Source: Auricularia sp. M13 (lineage: Eukaryota > Basidiomycota > Agaricomycetes > Auriculariales > Auriculariaceae). From it: 64,000 nucleotides of DNA. The position numbers were made by a program, and so were the translations under genes. Positions 21,804-32,060 of this stretch are shown piece after piece. How positions within the stretch are numbered: position 1 is the first letter of the stretch; every line of letters starts with the position of its first letter. The notes under the pieces were generated by a model. That model saw nothing but the letters and a program-made list of their open reading frames with translations. It was not told the origin of the DNA and made no database searches. The stretch lies in contig CM073203.1 of assembly GCA_037042915.1 (NCBI GenBank), positions 3,152,105 to 3,216,104 on the forward strand, written 5' to 3'.

Positions 21804-24800
21804 TCAAGTAAAATCGAGCGGGTTCTTCGAGAGACCGAGAAGGCGGCGCATGACGTCCATCTTGACACGAGCGAGACGCTTGGTCATAATGTCCGCGGGC
21901 ATCTCTGCGGTGGGCACGTGCGCGATGCGAATTGTCTTGCGCTCAGAGATCTCGTGGCGCAGCCAGTAGTAGCGCAAATCCAAGTGCTTCATGCGCCCAT
22001 GATGCTCTGGATTCTTCGCCACTGAGACGGCAGACATGTTGTCCACACCAAGAGACGACGGCGCAGAGAGATCGTAGCCAAAGCACGTGAGCAAGTTCCG
22101 CATCCAGAGCATCTCCTGGCCAGTGGCACAAGCAGCAACGTACTCGGCTTCCGTGGTCGAGAGCGTGACAAACGGCTGGAGACGACTGTGCCAGCTGACG
22201 GCGCCGGAACCCATCTTGATCACCATGCCAGATGTGGAGCGTCCGTTGTCGGGATTGCCGCCATGATCGGCATCGCTGAAAGCGCGGAAGAGCTCGGAAT
22301 CCGGGGTAGGTGGCGGTGCGTAGACCAGCTTCTCGTCGATAGTGCCAGCGAGGTAGCGCAGCAGATGCTTACACGCCTTCCAATGCTCGGGTCCGGGATT
22401 GGCGCTGAAGCGAGCGAGAACACCGACCGGGAACGCGAGATCAGGACGAGTTGCGATCGCGAGGTACGCCAGAGAGCCAACAGCCTGGAGATAAGGGACG
22501 TTTGCCATGTAGGCGCGTTCCTCATCATTCTGCGGTCCCATCTCGGCGGTGAGCGGCGTGTCGGGCAGAGACGTAGTGACCGGGCTGCAGTTCTCCATGC
22601 CGAAGCGGCGGAGGACATCAAGCGCGTACTGCCGTTGAGACAGCGAGATAATCCGCTTATCGCGGTCACGAATGACTTCCACACCAAGCAGCCACTTTGT
22701 GGGCCCGAGGTCGCGAAGTTTGAAGCGCTTTCCGAGCTCCTTACGCAAGCGTTCAGATGCCTCTTTAGACTTGGTGGCGATTGTCATGTCATCGACGAAT
22801 ACGGGTACAATGACGCGCGCATCCGAACGACGATAAATCCACACACTGTTGTCCACGAGGATCTTGTCGAAGCCCATCTCAGTGAGCGCTTTGTCGAGCG
22901 TCTCATGCCATATACGGCTAGCTTGCTTGAGGCCGTATAACGACTTCAGCAGCTTCAAAACCCATTCCGGCCCTCCATGTTCAAAGCCTGGCGGCTGTTT
23001 CATGTACACATCCTCGGTCAGCTCTCCGTTGAGGAAAGCCGACGAGATGTCGATGCTGTCTAACTCGAGGTCCTCGAAAGCCGCGAGAGCAATAACGATA
23101 CGGATCGACGCCCACTTGGGAGTAGGTGCGAATGTCTCCGTAAAGTCAAACCCCGGCCGTTGAGAGAAACCTTGAGCGACCAGTCGAGCTTTGTATCGCT
23201 CGACAGTGCCATCTGGGTTGCGCTTGACCTTGAAGACCCAGCGCGACCCAATAGCTCGCCGACCCTTTGGCAGACGCACGAGACTGAAAGTCTGATTGTC
23301 CGCTAGACTACTGAGCTCCTCAAGCGTAGCTCTGAGCCACTGAGAAGCCTCTTCGTCGGGTCGGTTCATAGCTTCTTCAAATGTGCGCGGCTCGTTGCTA
23401 TGGGCTCCAGCCTTCAATGCTCTCTGGTCGTAGGCGAACTCGAGTGCATCCCCGAGATCGCACTCCTGACCGTCAAAAAGCATGAATTCCAGGCCGGCCG
23501 CTAACGCAGATTCCAGCGCAGACAAATGAAAGGCATGGTTCGCCTGCGCCTCAGGGGGATCGGCCCCGTCTGGCGCAGGAGGATCGACTTGAGGAGCGGG
23601 CGGTGCAGCGCTGCCGATTGGCGGCGCTACGGGATACTGAGAGGTTTTGCGCAAATCAGGCTCGCGTAGGCTAGCCTGCGGCCGACTGGCACGCCCGGGG
23701 GCGCGGCGCAGTTCAGCCTGCGCGGCGGGCTGAGGAATCTCGGGCGGAGGAGCAATTGGTGGGGGCTCGGCGACTGGAGCAATATCAGCAACAACTTCAT
23801 CCGCCAGCTCGCGCCAGAAGACGTCGTCATCACCAGCATCGCTGTCACCATCCAGCGTTTCGACTGGTTCACCCCCCGCATCTGCCACATCCCCATCCTC
23901 GATCTCAGCCTCGAGAGAGAGCAACTGCAGTGTCCGAGGAGAGTTACCTGGGAAGTACCTCTCGTCGAACACCGCGTGGCTACTCTCAACGAACACGCGT
24001 GCGTTAGGGTCCCAGAAGCGCCACGCCTTCTTGCCCTGGGGATACCCAACAAAAATGCACTTGCGAGAGTGGGAGTCAAACGCACCTCGCCGATTCTTGA
24101 GCAGCAGCACGTAAGCCAGACAACCGAAGGCGCGGAAATAGTCGATCTCCGGCTTCTTGCCATAGAAGACGGTATACGGCGTGAGGTGCGACTCGAGCGC
24201 AGAAGTCACTGAGCGATTTCGCGTGTGAGTATGCGTGGCGAGCGCTTCGACCCAGAAGATGCCGGGCAACTTAGCCTGGTTTAACAGCGCAGTTGCATGC
24301 TCGATGCCGTCTCGATTCGCGCGCTCCGCGACGCCGTTTTGATGCGGCTCCGCGGTCTCCGTGTGCTGGCGTTCGATCCCTTCCCGTTGGCAATACTCGT
24401 CCCAAGCCTTCAGCATAAACTCCCCTCCCTTATCGTCACGCGTCTTCTTGATCTTCTTGCCGGTTTTCTTCTCCGCCCAGGCCTTGAACAGAAGGAAAGC
24501 GGCGAACGCCTCGCTCTTCTTGCGCAGCGGCATGTCGACACGAAGGCGCGAATGGTCATCAATGATAACCATGTTATACCGGAAGCCCTGGTGCGAACGC
24601 GGGAGTGGCCCTTTGAGATCCATGTGCACGAGACCGAGCACCTCTGACGCGCGCGCTGCAGGTCCGCGAGGAATCGCGTGGCGGTGCTGCTTCCCTGCAA
24701 GGCACGGCTCACAGATCGGATCGACAGGGTCCGTGCAAGTGACGTCCATGCCGATCACAGATTCGTGGCGGTGCATAGCGCGCAGGTCGCGTTGGTTGAT

Positions 24801-26324
24801 GTGCGACAGGCGTTCATGCCAGAGAGCAAAGTCGAGAGTGCGCGTGGACACCGCGTTGGCAGAAGCGATCGGGTGCTCGACAGTGGCGCCGTCCAGGTAG
24901 CCGACGTTGGCGGAATTGACAGACGCAGTGCAAGCAAGAGTCCCAGAATGAAAGAAGCCGACTTTATCGCCCTGAGCAAGCACGGTGTAGCCCTTGTTCC
25001 GAGTCAAGTCAAAAACCGAGAGTAGATTAACGGCGAGTTTCGGGACATGTAGCACATCATGGAAGACAATCATAGCGCTCTCCTTTCCGTCCACCAACGG
25101 CTGAAACTCGACAGAGCCCATGCCCTCCGAGTAAATGCACGTGTTGTCAGCGAGATGGATTGGCTGGCGGTGTGGCGAGTACGAGCGGAAGTAGGAACGA
25201 TGCGGGCTCATGTGTGCAGTGCAGCCTGTGTCAGTATTCCAGTCAGCACGCGGTTGCGAGCCAGAAGCACAGAGAGCGGAAAGGGGGAGGCGATAATCAT
25301 CACTTGCATTGAGCGACCGAACGGTGGCGGCGAGAGCAGCAGCAGAACTAGTAGCAGGCGCGGCGGACGCGGCGTTGGCGTTGGCGGCGTTCGAGTTCGA
25401 CGACCCCGACTTGGAATCATCTTTGCCATCCTTCTTCTTGTTCTTCTTCTTGTTGCGATCGCGGCGAGCGTTGGTGGCCTTTTCGCGAATGGAGTCTTTC
25501 TGCGGACAGTCGGGAATGAGGTGGTCGGGACTGCCGCAAATCCAGCAGGTCTTGTGGCCAGCGTTGGTAGCGAAAGCGTGGAGCGCGTCCTCCTCAGAGA
25601 CAACAGAGGCAGCTGGCGTCGACGGCGAGGTAGCGGGAGTCGAGGTGGAGGTGCGCATAGCGAGGGAAGCTGGGTTGTGGCGACCGATGCGGTGCGAGTT
25701 CTCGTTGGCGAAAGTCGTGCGCAGCGTCTCCATGTTCATGGTCTTGCCGCTGATTTTGATCGTGTGGACGACGTTAGACGCGAAAGACTCGTTCTCGGGG
25801 AGCAAACCGCGAATGGTGCACCAGCACCCAAGTTCCTCCTTCATCTCCGCAATCGTGTACTTCGTGGGTAGCAGCGCGCCCCACTCAGCGACAGCGCTCT
25901 TGCAGCGCGCGTGGTACGCAAGGAGGTTCTCCTCGGCGTCTTGCTGCAGCGCGATGATGCTGCCAAGCGCACTGAAACGGTCGCTGGGCTTCTTCTGCGC
26001 ACCGCATTTGGCCAACGTAGCCCACATGGCGGCGGGATCGCCCTTCTCATGGTCGTCGTCGATGTCCTTGCGGATGTCTTCGTGGACGGCCATATAGATG
26101 TCGCCGGCGGCCTTCTGGCGGTCCGAATCCCACTCCTTCGCCTCGCGGCGCTCAGCAGCGGTGACTTTGTTCGGATCTGCGGGGCTGGGCTTGACGACGG
26201 TGGGGTCGATGGTCCAACGAAGGCCGCGACTGCCAAGCGTAGCGAGCATGACCGGTTTCCATTTGTCGTAGTTGGTTTCGGTCAGTGTGGGTAGGCGTTT
26301 AGGTGTGTTCTCGACTTCAGACAT
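21804..26324 (-). CDS. Copia gag-pol polyprotein
   Basis: The frame is open from upstream of the LTR-proximal leader to the stop at 21,804-21,806. The first ATG with a gag-like start (MSEVENTPKRLPTLTETNYDKW) is at 26,322-26,324, giving 1,506 residues. Gag ends with a CCHC knuckle, CWICGSPDHLIPDC, near residue 260. The aspartic protease has DTG near 365 (NTDTGCTAHM). Integrase shows its HHCC finger (HERLSHINQ...CEPCLAGK) and catalytic region (HMDLKGPL, DDKGGEF, ETAEPHQNGVAE). Reverse transcriptase has KQPPGFEHGGPEWVLKLLKS and the active-site FVDDMTIA near 1175. RNase H ends the protein with SDADHGG, STTEAEYVAA and the HLDLRYYWLRHEI tail. The order PR-IN-RT-RH defines Copia. No stop or frameshift is seen. 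Confidence 0.95.
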   Translation of the reverse strand: MSEVENTPKRLPTLTETNYDKWKPVMLATLGSRGLRWTIDPTVVKPSPADPNKVTAAERREAKEWDSDRQKAAGDIYMAVHEDIRKDIDDDHEKGDPAAMWATLAKCGAQKKPSDRFSALGSIIALQQDAEENLLAYHARCKSAVAEWGALLPTKYTIAEMKEELGCWCTIRGLLPENESFASNVVHTIKISGKTMNMETLRTTFANENSHRIGRHNPASLAMRTSTSTPATSPSTPAASVVSEEDALHAFATNAGHKTCWICGSPDHLIPDCPQKDSIREKATNARRDRNKKKNKKKDGKDDSKSGSSNSNAANANAASAAPATSSAAALAATVRSLNASDDYRLPLSALCASGSQPRADWNTDTGCTAHMSPHRSYFRSYSPHRQPIHLADNTCIYSEGMGSVEFQPLVDGKESAMIVFHDVLHVPKLAVNLLSVFDLTRNKGYTVLAQGDKVGFFHSGTLACTASVNSANVGYLDGATVEHPIASANAVSTRTLDFALWHERLSHINQRDLRAMHRHESVIGMDVTCTDPVDPICEPCLAGKQHRHAIPRGPAARASEVLGLVHMDLKGPLPRSHQGFRYNMVIIDDHSRLRVDMPLRKKSEAFAAFLLFKAWAEKKTGKKIKKTRDDKGGEFMLKAWDEYCQREGIERQHTETAEPHQNGVAERANRDGIEHATALLNQAKLPGIFWVEALATHTHTRNRSVTSALESHLTPYTVFYGKKPEIDYFRAFGCLAYVLLLKNRRGAFDSHSRKCIFVGYPQGKKAWRFWDPNARVFVESSHAVFDERYFPGNSPRTLQLLSLEAEIEDGDVADAGGEPVETLDGDSDAGDDDVFWRELADEVVADIAPVAEPPPIAPPPEIPQPAAQAELRRAPGRASRPQASLREPDLRKTSQYPVAPPIGSAAPPAPQVDPPAPDGADPPEAQANHAFHLSALESALAAGLEFMLFDGQECDLGDALEFAYDQRALKAGAHSNEPRTFEEAMNRPDEEASQWLRATLEELSSLADNQTFSLVRLPKGRRAIGSRWVFKVKRNPDGTVERYKARLVAQGFSQRPGFDFTETFAPTPKWASIRIVIALAAFEDLELDSIDISSAFLNGELTEDVYMKQPPGFEHGGPEWVLKLLKSLYGLKQASRIWHETLDKALTEMGFDKILVDNSVWIYRRSDARVIVPVFVDDMTIATKSKEASERLRKELGKRFKLRDLGPTKWLLGVEVIRDRDKRIISLSQRQYALDVLRRFGMENCSPVTTSLPDTPLTAEMGPQNDEERAYMANVPYLQAVGSLAYLAIATRPDLAFPVGVLARFSANPGPEHWKACKHLLRYLAGTIDEKLVYAPPPTPDSELFRAFSDADHGGNPDNGRSTSGMVIKMGSGAVSWHSRLQPFVTLSTTEAEYVAACATGQEMLWMRNLLTCFGYDLSAPSSLGVDNMSAVSVAKNPEHHGRMKHLDLRYYWLRHEISERKTIRIAHVPTAEMPADIMTKRLARVKMDVMRRLLGLSKNPLDFT

Positions 26325-26570
26325 CGTAGACGGCGTAGCGAATGCGGGGCGGCGGCGACGGGTGGCACGACGAGAACAAAGGGTAGATAATGCAGCACTT
26401 CGGTAACTGCCGGATGAGCGCGGTGCGCGGCGAGCGACGAGGCGTAGCGGGCGCGCGAGCACTGGGATGGCTTAGAACCGAAAGAGCGTGAGGACGGGTG
26501 AGGTCCCTGCAGAGGTGGCGCAAATGTGGTATCGCGAGGCAGACAGTGGTAACGGTCTCAGGCGAGCGCG

Positions 26571-26582
26571 GGGCTCATAACC
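26571..26582 (-). promoter_or_regulatory. Primer-binding site, initiator tRNA-Met half-molecule type
   Basis: The plus strand reads GGGCTCATAACC directly next to the 5' LTR. This is the anticodon-arm sequence of initiator tRNA-Met, so the element's RNA (minus strand) would pair with the internal cut end of a half-tRNA rather than with a tRNA 3' end. Copia-type elements are known to use such half-molecules. Confidence 0.7.
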
Positions 26583-26814
26583 TGTGAGCGCACGTAGGGG
26601 AGACCGCGACCTGGAGTCCGCGACGATGAGCACGAAAGGGCAATATATTGCAGTGAGTGCGAGTACACATACCTGGAGTCCGCGACGATGAGCACGAAAG
26701 GGCAAGAGTGCCACATCGCCGCGGACCCAGACTATATAGCGCGGAACCAATCCGGGCGTACAATCTAAGTCCGTAGGATACCAGTCCGTACCGCGTCACA
26801 ATACAACATCAACA
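26583..26814 (-). repeat. 5' LTR of the Copia element
   Basis: Identical by eye to the 3' LTR. Its outer end lies 26 bases from the ATG of the F-box gene at 26,841, so the LTR has replaced that gene's native upstream region. Confidence 0.92.
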
Positions 26815-26840
26815 TCTTGGTCCCGCGTCAACCTCTCCGC

Positions 26841-28496
26841 ATGGTCGCTCTTTCGCCACAACGCCGCCAGACTGTGCGCGACTGCTTGTTTCCGTTGCTG
26901 CAGGACCTCCTCGACGAATCGATTGGGGAGTTGCAAATGTAAAGTCCCCGCCCTGCGCTGACGACGCTGTCTGACGATATGCTCAGCAAAACACTGCAGT
27001 CGCGCGCTGAATGCGCCGCCTCGGTCATTTCAGCGTTCATTAATGCCGTTAATTCAGTCGTCAGTGACTTTGCTCAAGACTGGAATGCGGCCAACGGTAG
27101 TTCTTTGCCAACCGAACTGGCTCGGAAATGCTTCGCGCAGCTCAATCTCCGGGGACGCATCACCGTCTCGCATGTCTCGCGCGGCTGGCGTACAGTCGCC
27201 CTGGAAGATGGTACCCTGTGGAATGAGTATACTGTTGGCCTCCAGTCTGGCTCTGTGTTGCTGGATGCAGTTTCAACGCTGCTATCACGATCACGGCCCT
27301 TTCCATTCCGAGTCTCGATGGATCGCAGCATTTACGATATTCCAAATTCTGTGGTCGATGTTATCACTCGGAATATGGATATTATGGGCGCGCTGCACAT
27401 AGGCGACAACTTTTCGCCGCTGGCGCATCTCAACGCCCCGGTGCTGAAACATTTGACTTACGACTACCGCCATAACACTCGGCGACATACGCTTGAATTT
27501 CCGAAGGACTGGGGCGCAAAACATGCACCAGGTCTAGAAACCCTCGACCTGCTAGGCGTCAAATTGCCTGCCGATCTTTTGCCATTCCCGGCTCTTCGTA
27601 CACTTCACGTGTCCGTTCCATCCCAGACAACACTAAACGCGCCATTCTTCGAGCTTTTCCCGAAGCTGACGAGGCTGGAGCTCTCTGGAATCACTCAGAA
27701 CTCGCTATCGATGCTGCTTCAGCTGCCGTCGTCTCTCAATACCATCCTCCTGAGCTGCGCTTCTCCGATCATCGACTATGCCCAATTCCTACAGAATCTC
27801 GAATCCTCGAGAATACGGGAGCTTTCTATCAGTGGCGCGGTGACATGTACCAATGCCCTTGAAACATTCATACAAGAGCCGTCAGATGTCCGGACGCTGG
27901 ACACAGGCTGGGGCTACCAACTACATCTGCGGGATACCGAGCGACATTGGACCATATCTTGCGGTACGACCTTTATCACTCTGAGGTCATATGCCGGCAA
28001 TCTGGACCTCCTGCGCCACTTCACCGCCCTGGAGCTCCCGCTGGCAGATATCTGGCGACTTCATCAAGAGATGAGAGGCTGGGATAGGCGGCTTCCCGCG
28101 CTGCGTTCTCTCACGCTGTCGCTCAACTACCCAGATGCTCTGCTCCTCATTGACAGCTATAGGGACATCGGCATATCAGGAATCCACATGCCCGTCTTGG
28201 AGTCCCTCACGTTCAACCTGATAAAGTGCGGGCCAGTCGACTCGCTTGTGTACATCATCTCGCGCATTGCGCCGATTCTGCTGCCCCCGCTGCTTTCGAA
28301 CGCACTGCGCCCGCTTCCGAGCATTTACATCCAGCACGACCGCTGGGACAGCTGGTCGCGTGCGGACGTTGCGCAGCTCCTTCCTCTCGCAGAGCGCGTC
28401 GTTGTGGGCAATGAGTATGTTCCTGCGTCGCCCTCGCGAGTATTCACGGCGGAAATGGAGCCTGCAGATATTGATGACACCAATGTATCTATTTGA
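26841..28496 (+). CDS. F-box protein (535 aa) with leucine-rich C-terminal region
   Basis: Exons 26,841-26,938 and 26,987-28,496 (48-nt intron, phase 2) give 535 residues starting MVALSPQRR. A coil-like N-terminus is followed by an F-box at about residues 70-115 (LPTELARKCFAQLNLRGRIT then VSHVSRGWRTVAL). The rest has irregular leucine-rich repeats (for example LPFPALRTLHV, FPKLTRLELSGI, LPALRSLTLSL) typical of large basidiomycete F-box/LRR families that bind substrates for SCF ubiquitin ligases. The ATG and 98-nt first exon are conserved in two paralogues in the window. The Copia LTR ends 26 bases upstream. The 3' end converges on the gene at 28,671-29,717, 174 bases away. Everything after 27,380 is duplicated at 45,282-46,398. 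Confidence 0.82.
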
Positions 28497-28670
28497 ATTT
28501 GTTCCTAGAAAGCTGCCGTTCACTGTATTTTCTCAGTTGCACCGCAGAACAAAAAAGCGCGGCAACGGCTGCGATTTGCTGGCCCATCGCGGACACGACG
28601 ACGGGCGCGCGCTTCTTCCGAGAACGCGACGTACCGTACGGCGCGCTTAGATTCACCTGGGCGCAGCACA

Positions 28671-29717
28671 TCAATGATCAAGCTCAAGAACTGAAAGGAA
28701 GAGTCTGGACGTACGTGGTTGCTCATCTCCGTCGACAAGGTCGACGATAACGTCCCTTGTACACCGGTCTGCGATCTGCACTCGCCTTGCCAACCGCGTG
28801 AGTCGCCGAAAGTCGACCTCCTGGTCGCGGAGACGTTCAGCGTGATCCAACTCCATCCGAAAAACGTCGAGCCGCGGCCGAGGGAGCAGGAGCGGGATGG
28901 CGGTAGGGAGCGTGGTTGCAATGCACGTCGCCTCAAGCGGCAGGCTCCCCTTCACGGTCAGCGTCGTCAGCTGCGCGGCGTGGATGGGCGAATGATGCGT
29001 GAGGTGTTCAGGTTGCACGCTGCAGAGATCGGCGTCTCTGTAAGTCGTGGCGGTGAGATGGCGGAGCGACGGGAGGGCCCTATCCCAGACGAGGTTGTCG
29101 GCGCAGAGATTGACAAGGTCGGACATCGGTATCGTGAGGGACGCAAGCCGATCCAGCGAGCGCAGAAACGGATGATACTGCGCGTCCCACCATGCACTGT
29201 GTTTGTAGTGAAGGTCGTACATCATGCTGCTGTCGGGCGCTTCGAGCGTTACGATGCGGCTGGGTGAGCAGGTCAGAGACCATGTCCCTGAGACCTTCGT
29301 CGCAAAAGCTTGGACGGTATTTGGGATTCCCAGCGCGCCATGGCCGACGAAGTTCAGACTCGCATGGCCCGTCCGGTTCATCAGGAACGCGGAGAAGTCG
29401 ACAGCGGCCCGGAGCACAATGTCGGTAACGGTGGGAGGCAAACCGGGGAGGAGAGACGGTGTTTCGTCGCTGAGGTCACGGAGCTCCAGCGATACGAGGC
29501 ATGGGAATACCTCGAACAGGCGGGAAAGCCCAACACGGCTGGAAGCGCCGATGGCCTCCGCATGATGAACACTCCCGCACAACTTGCGCACGGAGGGAAG
29601 CGGGCCGACCTCGCGAGGGATAGCGAATATAGATATTTTCACAGACTCGGGACGAGGTGCATACTCGCTCCAGTTTCCGGGTAAGCAGAAAAACGAGTAG
29701 TGGATGGTCAAGTGCAT
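28671..29717 (-). CDS. F-box-family paralogue without visible F-box (348 aa)
   Basis: A single open frame from the ATG at 29,715-29,717 to the stop at 28,671-28,673. The C-terminal half aligns with the leucine-rich part of the convergent F-box protein: DRALPSLRHLTATTYRDADL against DRRLPALRSLTLSLNYPDAL, then similar spacing to a Pro/Leu-rich AIPLLLPRPRLD segment. No F-box is present. An upstream exon may have been missed, or the gene lost it. It may be a substrate-binding half only, or a pseudogene kept open by chance. A near-identical, interrupted copy lies at 46,573-47,653. Confidence 0.6.
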   Translation of the reverse strand: MHLTIHYSFFCLPGNWSEYAPRPESVKISIFAIPREVGPLPSVRKLCGSVHHAEAIGASSRVGLSRLFEVFPCLVSLELRDLSDETPSLLPGLPPTVTDIVLRAAVDFSAFLMNRTGHASLNFVGHGALGIPNTVQAFATKVSGTWSLTCSPSRIVTLEAPDSSMMYDLHYKHSAWWDAQYHPFLRSLDRLASLTIPMSDLVNLCADNLVWDRALPSLRHLTATTYRDADLCSVQPEHLTHHSPIHAAQLTTLTVKGSLPLEATCIATTLPTAIPLLLPRPRLDVFRMELDHAERLRDQEVDFRRLTRLARRVQIADRCTRDVIVDLVDGDEQPRTSRLFLSVLELDH

Positions 29718-31155
29718 CAGGAAAACGGGGGATGAGGTTTGGCTGGTTTCAGAGCTCTGGGCACCTCCTGGAGCAAATAAGCGTGTAAACCGCTGAGAGC
29801 TCTAAATATGTTAGGTATTATCGTCTTTCTTTCGAAACCAGCTGGAGCGGCCGGAGCTCTGGCTGCTCCCATCACTCTGACGTCTCGGACCCGCATGGCA
29901 CTCCTTTTCATTTGCCTTTATAATTCTTCTGAAGACACGAAAATGCAAAAACAGACTATATTGACGTAACGATACAAAGTACTACTGAAACTACACTACT
30001 AATGGACGACAAGGCAGAATAGTCGACGGGGGAACATCGATGTTGGAGGGGACTGAGGAGGCGGAGGCAAGAATGAGAAAGGGAAGTGGGGCGGGACGCG
30101 GGGAAAGAGACGGGACAGGGGAAAATATCCAGGGCTGCCACCGGTGTGTGCTGCTCAGGTGTGGATGAGGATGGTGTCGTTATGTAGCTAAGCTGCGCTC
30201 ACCAGCTGCTGCGTGCACGAGACGGTGGCAAAATGTGTCGAGATGGCACGGTCGAGTGGCCGAATCAGCCACGTACGTTGAATGGGGCCGCACGCAGTGG
30301 GTGTATTCCTCAAAGTGATCCATCAGTGTAGCATGCGAGGGCGCAAATGATTCACCGTTTGTACGATTGAAAACTTTCGATGGCACTCCGGTCCGATGGT
30401 GCTTGGGTTTGAGGGCCTACAATTCAATGATTAGTGCTTGATGACGCTTGCGAAGCCAGCGCGAGAGACAATGCTAGCCAGGAGAAACAGAGCCAGGAGA
30501 GACCACACCAAATAGAGCAGATAACCAAGTAATCAAGAAAGATAGAATCATGCAGTAAAACCGGCCGCAGAGTGACACGGACCGCGCAGAGCAGAGCAAG
30601 GACCAGACAAGAACGCAGCCACAAGCCCATAGAGCCAGACCGACACTCAGAAGGAGCAGCCGTGGTAATGCAATGGTCTTGCGCGCTACGGCAAGGGCGG
30701 GGTACTGCCAGGGCCGAGCATCGACCAGACGGTTGAGAGGAAAAAAGCGCAAAGTCCCGTCGGCCGCAGCCGATCTCTTGGCGACTCGCGCCGAAGCCCA
30801 AGTTCAGATTCAAGTTCTGTGCACGAAATTGCAAACCTTTCCTATTTCTATTCTAGAGGGGGTGCTTTATCACATCCACCTTCATGATAGAAACCCAAGT
30901 TGCCGCGGTGGTGCTGTCTCTGTCAATTCAAGTGGTGATTCGCCCCGCATACATTGATAAAAGTCGGGGAAAGTCGTCCCCTTCGTATCACAGTAATAAT
31001 CCAATATGAATTTAAGAGCAAGTTTATCGGAGACGCAGGAACATCATAAAGCTGTGATATTGGACTCTTCGAGGGCTCTCGACACTTAGGATACGCCCGG
31101 CGCAATCTGCAGCTAATGACTAGCATCTTCCCGGCACAAAGATCTCATTTCAAAT
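29718..31155. other. No recognisable gene
   Basis: AT-richer than its surroundings. Minus-strand frames at 30,424-30,834 and 30,474-30,752 contain hydrophobic stretches but overlap in different phases and lack ATG starts or splice support. They are not annotated as genes. Confidence 0.4.
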
Positions 31156-31952
31156 TCATTTCGAATGCGTCAAGGACACGGCAAGGTCGTCTTTACAAGA
31201 TTTGATCGCTCCAATTGCTATGAGAAGTTGGCAAAAGGCCCGCAGCTCCGAAAACTTGCCAGAGCAGTCTGAGCTTCCAGAGCACACACTTAATCCAGCC
31301 CCCGTTTTCCTGATGTGTTGCAGCAATGGGGCGGGGCGGTCGAAGATCTCGATCAAGGCGTCGTCGGGAACATCCTTAAACAAGATGTACTGAATCCTGC
31401 TCATATGCTGAGCAAGAATTTGCGTGATATGGGGCACGGCGTCGTCGCGGGAACCGGAGGTATACCAGCTTAAGCGGAAGGGTAGTGGCGAGGACCGCGA
31501 TAGAAAAACCGATAACTTCGTTGCATTGGATCGTTGGTGACCTATGATGCAAGCTTCTGTCCACAAGCGACGGTCGGCGATGGCAATTCGACGCCAGGCG
31601 CGGGATACCTGCGAGACAGCGATGCGTTCCTCGATGCGCAAAGACCGGAAGCACTCCCGGAGAATTTCGGCGGGCAGGCGTCGTAATGGGTCAGGATGCA
31701 CGTCGTTGAACCGCTCCATAAAATCGGCACAGGCTTCGTTGGCGGCAGTCTCTATGGCAGCAGCGACGGCGACGACAATGGCGTGCAAATCTTGTCCTGC
31801 TTTACTGCCACGTTGTCAATATGAAAAGTTTTTAGACTGTGCGTGTAGCGCTACCTCTGACTTGCATCCCCGGCCTCCTTCAGAGCAGCGCAGAGCGCAT
31901 CTGTGGCGCACGCGTACACCTTGTCGCGGTAGAGCGGAGAGAAGGAGACCAT
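31156..31952 (-). CDS. Short F-box protein (243 aa)
   Basis: Exon 1, 31,952-31,862 (MVSFSPLYRDKVY...), and exon 2, 31,796-31,156, joined over a 65-nt intron, give 243 residues. The F-box is at about residues 65-110 (LPAEILRECFRSLRIEERIA then VSQVSRAWRRIAIADRRLW). The remainder is shorter than in the 535-residue paralogue and ends without the full repeat region, so it may be truncated. Upstream bases 31,953-31,996 closely match those before the relic at 21,456 (CATCGCGCT-T/A-TATTTGCGC then GTTGACYGCCTCTTG), so the promoter is conserved. A decayed plus-strand start lies about 60 bases away. Confidence 0.65.
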
Positions 31953-32008
31953 CGCGCTTTATTTGCGCTTGTTGACCGCCTCTTGAACCCGTATCTGAAT
32001 CAGCGCTT

Positions 32009-32060
32009 GCAACTGTCATTATCTCGCCACAACGTCGCCAGATCATGCGCGACTTCAATT
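32009..32060 (+). pseudogene. Decayed start of a head-to-head F-box partner
   Basis: Bases 32,013-32,054 resemble the first ~45 bases of the F-box gene at 26,841: ATCTCGCCACAACGTCGCC against CTTTCGCCACAACGCCGCC, then AGATCATGCGCGAC against AGACTGTGCGCGAC. The ATG is lost and no continuing frame follows. This mirrors the arrangement at 21.4/26.8 kb. Confidence 0.5.

Larger units (their letters stand above)
21490..26814 (-). mobile_element. Complete LTR retrotransposon, Ty1/Copia superfamily (5,325 bp)
   Basis: Two 232-bp LTRs (21,490-21,721 and 26,583-26,814) look identical by eye and end in TG...CA in the minus orientation. The flanks 21,485-21,489 and 26,815-26,819 are both TCTTG, a 5-bp target duplication. 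A primer site, a purine tract and one uninterrupted polyprotein frame lie between. All parts needed for autonomy appear present, and LTR identity implies a very recent insertion. Confidence 0.95.

Noticed and set aside
30424-30834. Small membrane protein on the minus strand
   Set aside because: Hydrophobic stretches appear in two overlapping frames, the start codon is TTG and no homology is recognised.
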